This document shows positions 35,766 to 45,975 of a DNA stretch of 64,000 nucleotides, in pieces. The DNA is from Tilletiaria anomala UBC 951. Its lineage: Eukaryota > Basidiomycota > Exobasidiomycetes > Georgefischeriales > Tilletiariaceae. The position numbers and the translations under genes were made by a program. Position 1 is the stretch's first letter. Each line of letters starts with the position of its first letter. Location: positions 1-64,000 of the forward strand of contig NW_013546977.1 of NCBI RefSeq assembly GCF_000711695.1. Direction: 5' to 3'. The notes beneath the pieces are model-generated. The model saw only the letters and a list, made by a program, of their open reading frames with translations, was not told the origin of the DNA and did not search any database.

Positions 35766-38315
35766 ATGGGGCGCAAGACCAAGTCAGTCTCATCGAGAGA
35801 CTCTTCCACCTCACTGCGAGGTGTGGCTCTGGGAAGGGATGCGACCGCGTTTCGCGATCAAGACTTCATCTCTTTCGACTTGCTCGAACCAGAGCCAGCA
35901 CTGGGTCCGAACAGTCTGAATGCGGCGAAGAATGGAAAGGGAAAAGGGAAAGAGCGGAGTTTCGATGGCGACGACTCGCAAGAAGCGGCAGAAGTGGCAA
36001 CAAACGACTCAGCTAGAAGAGCGGGATGGCGTCGCCAAGGCACATCAGCCAGTGCGGCGGCAGAAAACTTCGCCAATGGGAGATCAAGGCCGTCACCGGG
36101 TGTTCCTGCGAATGGAGTTGGAAGAGGGAAATCAAATAGAGCGGGGAGCGGGAAAAAACGCAAAAGAGATGAGGAAGCCCAGACGGCCCAGACAGACAGA
36201 GGCACGCCGTGGGCTGAAGAAGTGGACTGGGCCACCTGCCACAATGCAGCCGCTGCGTACGTCTCTTGCCACAGGATCAATGATTTCTGAGAAGCGAAGT
36301 TATCTGACACTTACTAATATCACCTCCACTACAGCTTGCACAGGGAGATCATCGCTTTCGACAGGTATATTGCACCGACAGTGGAGGAGCATGCGACACG
36401 GAAGATGGCGATAGAATTGATCCGCCAAGCCGTCACCAACAGATTTAAGGATGCGCAAGTGCACAGTTTCGGCAGTCAAGAGACGCAGCTGTACTTGCCG
36501 CAGGGGTGAGTGCTTATGTCGATATATGTTCTACCCAAGCAACTTGCAAAGCTAACCCGTTTGGGTCGCCGTTACCATTGCTCAGCGACATCGACCTGGT
36601 GTGTCTGTCGCAAGAAATGACCCGAATACCGGATAGAAAATGTCTCCGCACGCTGGCCAACGTGCTTCGACAGAACAACATTGCGAGCCAGATCGCTGTG
36701 ATTCAAGCAAAGGTGCCAATCGTGAAGTTCACCTGCCTCCCTAGCTTAGGCAACTTCAAAGTCGACATCTCGATCAATCGCCAAAACGGAATTGCAGCTG
36801 CCAAATTCGTCAACGAGTGGCTTGATCGCCAACCTGCGGTGCGGCCACTGGTGATGTGCATCAAATGTCTGCTCTCGCAAAGGGGTATGGCTGAAGTCTT
36901 CAGTGGCGGGCTCGGCAGCTTTTCTGTTATCTTGATGACCATCAGCTTCCTGCAGCTTCATCCCAAGATGCAAAGAAAGGAGATTGATCCTTGTGAGAAT
37001 CTGGGCGTGCTTCTGCTCGAATTCTTAGAGCTCTACGGGAAGAATTTCGGGTATGACAATGTGGCGATCACGGTCAGGGAAGACGGAGGCTATTTTTCCA
37101 AGCCGCGTAATGGCTGGAAAGACGAGCGGAAGCCTTTCTTGCTATCCATCGAAGATCCGCTAGACAGCAGTAAGTGGAATCTTGTGTGGGTCTTGAACGA
37201 AATAGAACAAGTGCTTATCCATACAATGCCCATATTACAAAGCCAATGATATATCCAAAGGATCTTGGAACATCCTAGAGGTGCGCCAGCTCTTCGCAAG
37301 TACGTTCGACATCCTCACGAGCGCATGCTGCAAGCGCGCCATGGACATGCGCATTGATCCGACTTTGCAGAACCTCATGCCGCGCAGCACGCACACTCGA
37401 TACGATGAGGACGACCTGGCTCGGGAGGCATTGATCAGCAGCGCGAAAGGGGGCGACTCCGGTGGCCTTCTGCGAAAAGATCCTCGGTCTCTTCTTGGGA
37501 ATGTTTTCGGCACCTCGCGGTCGGTTCAGAGGAGTCGTGCAGAGGTAAGCGAGCGCGCACAAGAACAGGTGCGGTAGCTAAAGACCAGGGCAGGCCGCTG
37601 ATCCCGCTTTCACCTTTTATCTCAGCTGCTCCGCCTATTCCAATCGGGATCAATGCAACGTCGGCTTAAGCAACACCCACCTGGTACCGGACCGCTACCA
37701 GGACCCTCCTCATCGACCATTAGATCGAAGGAGAAAGAAGACGCGCGCAAGCAAGTGCAGGTCGGGACCGAGCTCGTTACGGGCGGAGGAACGACAGCTG
37801 GGCAGATAAGCTCGGAACTCATGGGAGTCAATGAGCGGGCTGCAGAGAGCGGAACAGGATGTTCTTCGGGAAGAGAGAAGAGCAAGTCTGTGGATATTGT
37901 GGACGAAGAAGAGCTTGCAAACAGTCAAGGGTACTTTTTCGATATTCATGGCTTATCGCAGCGGTCAGCCGGGGATGACGACGACGATGCTTCAGATAGC
38001 AGGTACGCGCAACAGCCTCCGCGAAAGCGAAAGCACATTCACCGATCATCGCCGCCAACTGCATCGGCGGCCGAGGGAAATTACATTGCTGACAGCGATT
38101 CGGAGAGCGGGAATGATGACGATACGAGTCTCCCGACCCTCGTCTGCGAGGCCCGCGCTACTCCCACTTCTAGAGCAAGCAAGAGCAAGGTCAGCGCGCA
38201 GGATCGGAGAGATTTTTGGGCGAGCAAGACTACGCATGCATCTAGACAGCAGAGTCCTGCCGATGGCTCCAAGGAAGGCGATGGCTCCGAGGAAGGGGAA
38301 GCGCCAAGCGATTAA
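35766..38315 (+). CDS. TRF4: Non-canonical poly(A) polymerase Trf4/5 (PAPD5/7 type)
   Basis: This is the catalytic subunit of the TRAMP complex, which adds short A tails to mark nuclear RNA for exosome decay. Five exons (35766-36256, 36335-36505, 36586-37169, 37243-37544, 37626-38315) encode 745 aa. The nucleotidyltransferase signature is VHSFGSQETQLYLPQGDIDL, split by intron 2 before DID; a further Asp is in FKVDISINRQNG. The PAP-associated domain is seen as NLGVLLLEFLELYGKNFGYD and GGYFSKPRNGW, with the ND.SKGSWNI block after intron 3. The N-terminal 160 residues are charged and disordered. The C-terminal 250 are acidic and Ser-rich, with KKRKR-like basic clusters that suit nuclear location. 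The stop lies 135 bp from the Pch2 stop. Confidence 0.93.
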
Positions 38316-38450
38316 AGGCATGCTATTTCTGAGATATGCAGGAGAGCTGACTGACGAGCCATGATACATCATCTTATGTACTGCATTGCAAGTTCCGGCA
38401 AGGGGAACGCTTCTTCATTTGAATCCGTGCCTTTTTTTCCAGTCGCTCGA

Positions 38451-40546
38451 TCAGGTGCTCATGTTCACCGAAGTGCCACCTCCGCTGCCGGTGCCTAGTT
38501 TGGCCTGCGCCAGATCCTGTCGGGCGTCAACGGCAGCTTTCCTCATGGCATCCACCCATTCTTCGCACGCAATGGGGATGGTGCTCATGCCGATGTGACG
38601 AGCGTGAGCGAGAACTGGCAATTTGCGAAGCGTTCTTCCAGAGAGACCCTACAGTGTTTGTATGACCCATAGAGGAGGTTGTCAGCTATATGGCAGTGAC
38701 ACGATATATGATTCGATTTGAGGATGACGTACCTCGCATGCTTCCGCTAACTCCCACATCTTGATACTAGCTTTGCGGCTCGATTCTAGCACTGAACCTG
38801 CCGTCTCCAGGTTCTGCTTTGCCATGCACGCCCGCGACCAGTCGAGGAGAGGCTGTACAGAGACAGTGTGACGTCGTTGAGCCTTGGAGCAACATTGGAA
38901 CTTTAGCCAGACTTACAATGCGCTCAGCTAGACCCACTCGCATGAGCTCGTCCAGACAACTTCGCAAAATCCAGTAAATAGCCTGCGGCGGCGGTAGGCC
39001 GATGTATTGCTTTATATCCGCCCGGTCGACGAATGCAGAGTCTGTGAAAGATATTCTGTGAGAGTTGCTCAGCCGATGCAAGATGTTTCAGAATTGAAGC
39101 TTACCGATAGCCTCAGAGATGTTGGAAGTAGTCATGACAAGCACGTTTTTGCGGGCCTTCAGCTTGTCGAGCTGCGTCAACAGCGCATTTACGACTCTTA
39201 GCGCATCTGATGGCTCCGTACCCGACATGGAAGAGGTCCTTGCTGCCGTCAGACTCTCCACTTCGTCTGTAATCATTTGGATCCTTTGTCAGTGCAGCTC
39301 CTGCGAATCAATTTCCACATGACGCACGTACCGATGAGGATGACGACAAAGCTCTGCTCGTCCTCAACGAGATCCGTCACCATGGAGAACAGGCGTTGCA
39401 CCAGCTTTCCCGATTCTGAAAACCACTTGGAGAACAGAGAGTGGGAGTTGATTTCCACAAGACGCCCTTGACAGTATCTGAGATCAGGACAACTTGGTTA
39501 GAATGGGCAGGGGACCGACGTGAGATATTGAGCCAGCTTACCTCTCTGACAGACGGATGGAAAGTTTCTGGGCCAATGCTCGGCAGAGACTCGTCTTTCC
39601 CGTTCCTGGCGGCCCATGTAAGAGGCATACTCTGTGGAATCAAACAGAGCTCCGTCAAAGGGCGTCTTTGAGCCGCAATAGCTTCGAAAGCGCTTACCGA
39701 TTCCAGGAAACCACATTGAAGTCGACATTCGCGTCAGAAAAGAGGACTGTGGTGTAGATGTAATTGAGGAGTCGGAGCTTGACATCATCCGCATATATCA
39801 AGCTGCAAGGCAGACAAATTCACTTTCAGAAGCGGAAACGCGGCCGCAGCTTGCGTTCGATCCGCACGAACGAACCTCTTCCATAGCCCGTCCAAGTCTT
39901 TGCTTGGAAGTTCGGCCACTGTTGCTGCCATGACTGGTTCCCCTTCATCCTCGTCCCCATCGCCAGCTGCGAATTCCTCCACAGCGTCAAATATGCCTGT
40001 CTGGTACACGTGAATCTCTGCGCTTGTCCCTTGTACTGGAAGATACTTTCTCCCGCTCGCTTTAAGGGTTGTACAGAAGGTTGAAAACAAGTGGATTCAG
40101 CAAAATGCCAACAAATGGGAGACTTTATGTTGTCTTGTTACGTACCACTCTCTGCCACAATGATTCTCTCAACGTTGGCAGAGAGGATCTGCGCTGACTC
40201 CCAGCCTTCAAGATCGCTGTCACATTCAAGCGCCTCAATATTGTGCTCCAAATATGCGCGCAAGGCTCGACGGATCGTGTCGTATCGCGCCGTAGAGTCG
40301 GGGTAGAGCTTGACCTCAACTGTAACGAAGTGCAGACGCGTTGTCAGGCCCCATGCATATGAGGCACCTTTAGGGAAGCGGCCGCGACAATGATGGCGTC
40401 AGAAGAACGAGCTCACTGTGAATGGTGTCTGACTGCAGTACCGCGTGGCCATTCAGCATGTTCGGTGAGGCAACATGGCCATTCATTGTAGCCAGGTTCA
40501 CCGCGGTCGAGCTGCTTGCTGTACTGATCTCCGCTTCATATTCCAT
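38451..40546 (-). CDS. PCH2: Pch2/TRIP13 AAA+ ATPase
   Basis: Pch2 remodels HORMA-domain proteins (Hop1 in meiosis, Mad2 in the spindle checkpoint). Ten exons encode 477 aa: 40417-40546, 40146-40319, 39876-40059, 39698-39802, 39542-39631, 39332-39477, 39105-39266, 38917-39041, 38733-38852 and 38451-38648. The family path is clear: [39 protein letters not shown], Walker [28 protein letters not shown], Walker B VVILIDEVESL, the sensor motif LVMTTSN, and [17 protein letters not shown]. The C-terminus is [16 protein letters not shown]. Exon 3's donor is gttcgt rather than gtaagt-like; it was chosen because it restores [11 protein letters not shown]. This is the most intron-dense gene in the window. 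It is about the usual TRIP13 length. Confidence 0.94.
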
Positions 40547-41027
40547 TTGGCTGGCTATTGAGCCGGCTCGAAAGTCCAAACGGGGTCGAATGATTAAGCG
40601 TCTGTTTGCTTCAGCTCTGTCGCTTGCGCCTTGGCCGAATCAAAGCACCAATGCACTCAACGCTTCACGTTCTCTACCAAGGTGTAGTGAAGCAAAAGTC
40701 AACCGTCAAGAATCAAGACACAAAAGCAGACATAAGAGCAACAAGAAAAACACGACAGAAACGCGCGGTGCGCGACGCGACAAAAAGCCCTGGAAATAGA
40801 AGGCAACCCTCGAATGGAAGTCGGCATTACACAGGACAAAGGACATCACTGCTTGCAGCATCGCAGGCGCTGTGTGTCGTACATCCAAAGTGCTGAGAGA
40901 ATACAGACATGTAGATAGTAGCCTACAGTTTGATGCTCTTGCCTCAGACAGCGCAAGAGCACCGGAAGCGCCTTGCACGGAAGAAGGCAACGTGTCCGAG
41001 TTCGCGCAGCGCCCGAAGGCTGCCGCC
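40547..41027. other. Pch2 upstream region and 3' flank of the Zn2Cys6 gene
   Basis: Both neighbours are on the minus strand. The interval includes an A-rich stretch near 40700-40800 (plus strand). No gene is recognised. Confidence 0.5.
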
Positions 41028-43874
41028 TCACTGCTGAGGCGGCCCTACGCCAAAGGACGGTGCACCTGTTGGCCTTTTGCCAAAGATGAGCTGATCGACG
41101 TAGAGATCTGCACAAGTGTCCTTAGAAGAGCCAATCAGAAAGGGTCCACGCAGCCTTATGAGCAGGCACTGCACGAACTCACGCATTTGCTCATTGTCTC
41201 CATCTGGCGCAATGACGCCTGAAGCACTCAACAACTGATCCATCAAATTATCAAGCATGAGAGGCCCAGCACGGTCTGCCTCGCTCCAATCCATCGCGCT
41301 GGTCGTGGGCACAGTATTTGGCCAGCCGATATCCGTAGGCTGTCCTATTGGATTGGCAGGTGCAGGAAGGATGTACCCCGTGACCGGCTCGCTCCATGTT
41401 GACCGATTGGGGCCGTCTGCAGCCAGACCAAGGCGTGGCAAGGGTGCATTTGAGCCAAATCCGAGCGAGCCAGGCATTGGAGATCTAGAATCATTTCGAA
41501 GTGATGGTGATGTTCGTGAGAGGAGCGGTGGGCGCAGGCCACTGAAATTGGGGTTGGGCAAAACAACGCTGCCTTTTCCGTTCGGCAGAAATGCGCTGGC
41601 ACCAGTGACGTCACTCGTTCTGCTGAGCACGCGCTGCAATAGCTGCACGTATGTCGCAGCGAACGAGTGCCACGATCGGGAAATGGGCTGTTTGCTGGAC
41701 ATGAGCAGCTTCTCGGTGAAGAGTCGCACCTTTTCTATCGCACGCTGACCCGCATATGCGTCTGGCAGTGCAGGGGACTGCGGCCTTGAAGCGAATTGTA
41801 CCAGCATCACAGTGGCGTGGACAGATGCTATGATGTACTGGTTTGTCGCATAGACGAGATGCCCCACAGGCTGCGCAGCGCATGCCTCGATGAACTCCAT
41901 CGCCGCGAGCCTGCACTCGTTTCGTAATTCGCGACACTGCAGCGGCCCAAAGTGAGAATGTTCCTTGCGTCGGTCGCGAATTGGCAAGCTGCACAGCAGC
42001 ATGCGCGCGGAGGATAGCGCCTGCACCTGCTCTGGGGTCGGCCTCGTGGCGTAGTGTGTCTTCCATTTGGACAGTTCAGAGCAGAAAGCGTCTCGATAGA
42101 ACTGCAGTCGAACTGCAACGTCTTGTTGGGCGTCGGCCACCAGGTTCTGGTACAGCTGCTGGTGGTGAGTGACTGTTATCTCGAGCTCGATATTGGCAAT
42201 CATGGTAGCATCCTCTGGAAGGGCATACAATTGCCTGTGCCAGCTGGACATCGACTCGTTCTCGTACGGCTGCTTGGGCATCAATGAGGGCCGTCCCGTT
42301 TGTGCGCACAGGACGCGCTCTGCCATCCAGACAGCCAACCAGAATCGCTCTTGATTCCGAAGCCCTCGAAGGTGCGTCTCCGATGTGTCAGTCGTATATT
42401 TGGAAAGTGGCTTCACGTGACAGCCAAGCTCGGTCGCCATACACATAGCAGAGTATAAGAATGTCCATGAGCGATCATGCTGAGCTAGCTCTGTTGTGGA
42501 TCCATACGCCACTAAGATGAGGAACGATTGGCCCAGTTCCAGCGACTTGAATGACGGCGGAAGCATGACTTGAGCCATGCATTTCTCTTGTATGTGTCGT
42601 CTCATAGCGAGAGCAACGTCCTCATCGCCTTCAGTGAATCGTGCTTCGAGCGAGCAGATGACGCCAAGTAGCATGGATGAGTGCCGACGCAGATAGTGGA
42701 TGGTGTGAAGGTAAGGATCCAATAGCTGGAGCTGCTTGTTGCGCCCCTCGAAAAACATGTGCAAGTACTTGCTCGCTTGCGCTTCGGAAATGATGCCAGC
42801 ATCGATAACGCTGACAGCCTGACTGCCAATGTCGGGGACCGGTTGAAAGTGTGATTTGCGCCAGTACGCGCCGGCGTCCAGTACCTTGTGTGGTGTCGAG
42901 CGCCATCGCGGCGGGAGAGAAGTCTGCACTGGCGATGATGCCCTCTCTAACGGTTGTTCACCACGCTGATGAGGATCAACAGCGCTTGCAGCGAGCAGTT
43001 TTAGAGGGTTCACGGTGACGCCAGCCTCATCTTCGCTGTTTGTGAGGTCATCTCCTGGCCAGTTCCCAGTCTGCACAGAAGGTGGATCGACGCGCCTTTT
43101 CCGTCGAGGAGGGCTGCCAGTTCTCGAAGGAGCTTCGATTGCACTTCTATCTGGTGGCGCTAACCGAGAGTTTCCAACGGGCGACATGGAACAGCTCGAG
43201 TGGCCGTCCTCTCCGAGATGGGAAGCCCGCTTGGGCGGTTTGGCATCCACTGCAGACTGTTCCAGGTCGGCGAGGGAGCATCTCGAAGCGCTGGAGACTA
43301 GCTCGCTGAAAGCCTTATAGACCACGTCGAATGACTGTTCGATGTCCTCGATTCGACTTTAAGCGGCTTGCAGAGTCAAAGACAAATTCAATGGAGACGG
43401 AGCATGCTTGGCACTTACTCAGTATCTCGCTTCTGGGTTCTGCGATGCTTCTCGAACACGCAATCGTCGCCTCGCGCCACACACCGAGTGCAGGGTCCCA
43501 CTCCTTCCTTATCGGTCTGACATTTGACCTTAAGCGGGATTAAAGGAACGTGAGTCAGACACTGAGCGTACTTTGGGAGAACGTCACGAACACACCTTGA
43601 GCTCTCGACATACAATGCACGAAAGTTTAAGCACGCTCTTTCGTCCACGGCTTGGCTTCGTGCGCTCTTCATTTCGGAAGTAATTAAACCTCCTTAACAA
43701 ATCCCGAACCTCGGTCAAGTTAGCGAGAGCACGCACGAGGCGCTCTCGACCCTCCTTTTCTTCTGTCCATTCCCTTCGCATGTTACTGGGGTCTGCCCCG
43801 TTGACAGCATCTGGTGGGGTCATGCTGTCATAGTGGGGAACGTCCGGCCGCAGCTGACCAAAAGGCTCCGACAT
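41028..43874 (-). CDS. Zn2Cys6 fungal transcription factor
   Basis: Three exons (43596-43874, 43419-43528, 41028-43356) encode 905 aa. A binuclear zinc cluster begins at Cys86 with spacing C-x2-C-x6-C-x9-C-x2-C-x6-C (CIVCRELKVKC, then PCTRCVARGDDCVF). It is followed by basic HRRTQKR and a short coiled-coil-like linker, DRIEDIEQSFDVVYKAFSEL. The first intron cuts the cluster after the second cysteine's helix, and the acceptor of the second intron was chosen because it gives that linker in frame. The central part (YLHTIHYLRRHSSMLLGVIC, FKSLELGQSFLILVAYG, RNQERFWLAVWMAERVLCAQ) fits the fungal-specific middle homology region. The target and regulated pathway are unknown. Zinc-cluster proteins of this type usually bind CGG triplets. 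Confidence 0.88.
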
Positions 43875-44233
43875 TGCGGGCCCCTATTGCAGCTGGATTT
43901 GCTGCACCTGCGGAAGCGGAAGCGGCAGTGGCGCAGGTATAGGAGGCTGAAGAAAAGCGTTGCTCAGAGGAATGCCATTCATCCAGCCAGGCTTGCTTGT
44001 ATGCCACCGTGCATCAAGTCCTCCTCGGTCCAAGATCAAGCTGCGAGTGTTATCTCCTGTCCGTTGACGTCAAGAAGGAAACACTAAAGAGGCATCACCG
44101 ATGACCATGTCATAAGACTGAACGCTGCAAGCTGACCACTGGCAGACTAGACATGAGGCAATGGGCGATGTCATCGTTTGGCGCCTCAGCGGTCAGTTGG
44201 TCACAGGGCTCACAAGCGCAGCAGGTCCTGGCT

Positions 44234-44272
44234 CCTGCAGGTCCGCCCTGCGAGCCCTGCGTGACCTGCAGG
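44234..44272. repeat. Inverted repeat with 10-bp arms
   Basis: cctgcaggtc (44234-44243) and gacctgcagg (44263-44272) are exact reverse complements with a 19-nt loop. The loop itself contains two further ccctgc units. Confidence 0.8.
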
Positions 44273-45458
44273 GCACGGCACAGACCCTCTCCATCGGCAG
44301 TCTCAGCCTTTTAGCAGTTGGCGCCGTAGACGACTCACATGTCACGATAATTACAACCTCTCAACCCGCAAAGGTTCTCCTCTGCGATCAAGCGCAGCCT
44401 TCGTGAATCAATGCCCCCACGTCAGGGCTGTTTCCGCCCGTGTCCTGTCGGCTGGCGCCTGGTTCAGTCTCACCACTCTCCGGGGACTGGTGCTTGTGTA
44501 GCCCCCCCCCATGCGATCTTAACGCTGCCACTCGTCGGGCGTCGATGCGAACAGCGCCAAGGCAACAACGCACCTTTGCATAATAATATGCACATAAATA
44601 CACTGGTTGAGTTAAGTTCTTTCGACTGCCGTCTTTCGAGTCCTGTCATTATGCCAGCCATCGATCAGAATTCCGGGCTTCAGGTACTGTCGAGTCCCAG
44701 CAGGGTCCGAGTCTTCGAAGATAGCGGATAAATGGCCCACCTCGATGCGACCCTCTCGACTTGCCTGCGCAGGACTACCTGGCCCCGCCATACATACGGA
44801 GGTCTGGGCAACGCTTACGGGTCACCATCTGTCGCCACCGAATGTTCATCCAGACAGCAGACAAAAGCCTACTTGTGCTCGACAGGGCCTGATTTATGGT
44901 GACCTGATCGTTCAATGTCAACACTCCACAGCGCCGAACGGACAGTCCTCAGTAGCACGGTCGCGTTGTTGCGCATCGAGTCTTGTGGGAACCAGCGTTG
45001 TTGTGACTTCTGTGACTTGCTTGAGATGTGGAGAGAGAGTCAGGAGGCAAGAGCCAATGGCCAGCATTGGTTCTGATTTCTGCGAGTTCGTGTGATACAT
45101 TGGCGTGAGATTTCCGTCCGTCGCGACGAGAAGCAGTGTGATCATAGGAGCAAAAGAGATTCTGGTTGATAAGCACAGCCACTGGCCTAGGGCGGCAGTG
45201 CGAGCCTTATAAACCCAGCCGGACCATATTCCGCTGTTATAGTGCTAGGCCTCCGCCAATCCATGCAGACTGGGAACCGGGGCGATAAGTAAGCAAGAGT
45301 TGTGCACGTTTTCCCTCTGGGAAGACGGTCTGGCGATCGACTGTTCCAGCAAGTTCGAGACCATGTATTCCGCCTCGTCCGAAAACAGCTCTCGCCTGTC
45401 TGGCGACAGAGTACACATATAGTATATAATTGCAATTTAGGAGTATATATGTAATACC

Positions 45459-45478
45459 CAACCTGCCGCGGCAGGTTG
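45459..45478. promoter_or_regulatory. Perfect 20-bp palindrome containing CCG/CGG
   Basis: caacctgccg is followed at once by its exact reverse complement, cggcaggttg. The centre is CCGCGG, an everted pair of the triplets that zinc-cluster factors bind. It sits in AT-rich DNA 1.6 kb upstream of the Zn2Cys6 gene start. Its function is not shown by the sequence. Confidence 0.5.
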
Positions 45479-45901
45479 TGCGATTGTGAATGTATGCTTC
45501 CTTGCGCTGGATTGGTGGAGCGAGTGTGGGCTGTGTCTGGCTGTTTGCACCGTGCAGTGTGCGCGAGGAATGGTCAAATCTTTCGGCAAAAAGTGGGTAG
45601 ATCTAGTGGTGAATTGACACAAGTTGCCTTCGTACAATCGCGTTACCTGTCGGGACACTGGCAACAGAGGGCAGTGTCGTGGTCTCGTGGATTTCGAAAT
45701 TAGAACGCGTACGTCGCTCCCGAGACCTCCCCAACATTTGCTCCTATTGTGAAGCCCGTGCGATTCTGTGACAGCTGACGGGCTGGTGATGACACGAACT
45801 ACTGCCAGTAGCGCGATGGCGATGACGGCTGAGAAGATGGCGGAGCTTTAAAACAGTCAAAAAGCCGACGACCCTAGATGGATCGCCGAACAGCGTCGAA
45901 G

Positions 45902-45975
45902 ACTGGAATAGTCTGGAACTAGGGAACTATACTAGAACTTGGAACACATTGGAAGCTGGAACACACGGAAACTTG
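45902..45975. repeat. GGAA/GAA array, eight units at about 7-11 bp spacing
   Basis: GGAA or AGAA occurs at roughly 45905, 45915, 45923, 45934, 45941, 45951, 45958 and 45967, all on the plus strand, mostly inside a ctGGAAc context. It may be a decayed tandem repeat or a factor-binding array. Confidence 0.55.

Noticed and set aside
45780-45900. Short frame resembling the start of a retroelement gag
   Set aside because: Too short and too weak; no terminal repeats or polymerase domain nearby, so no element is named.
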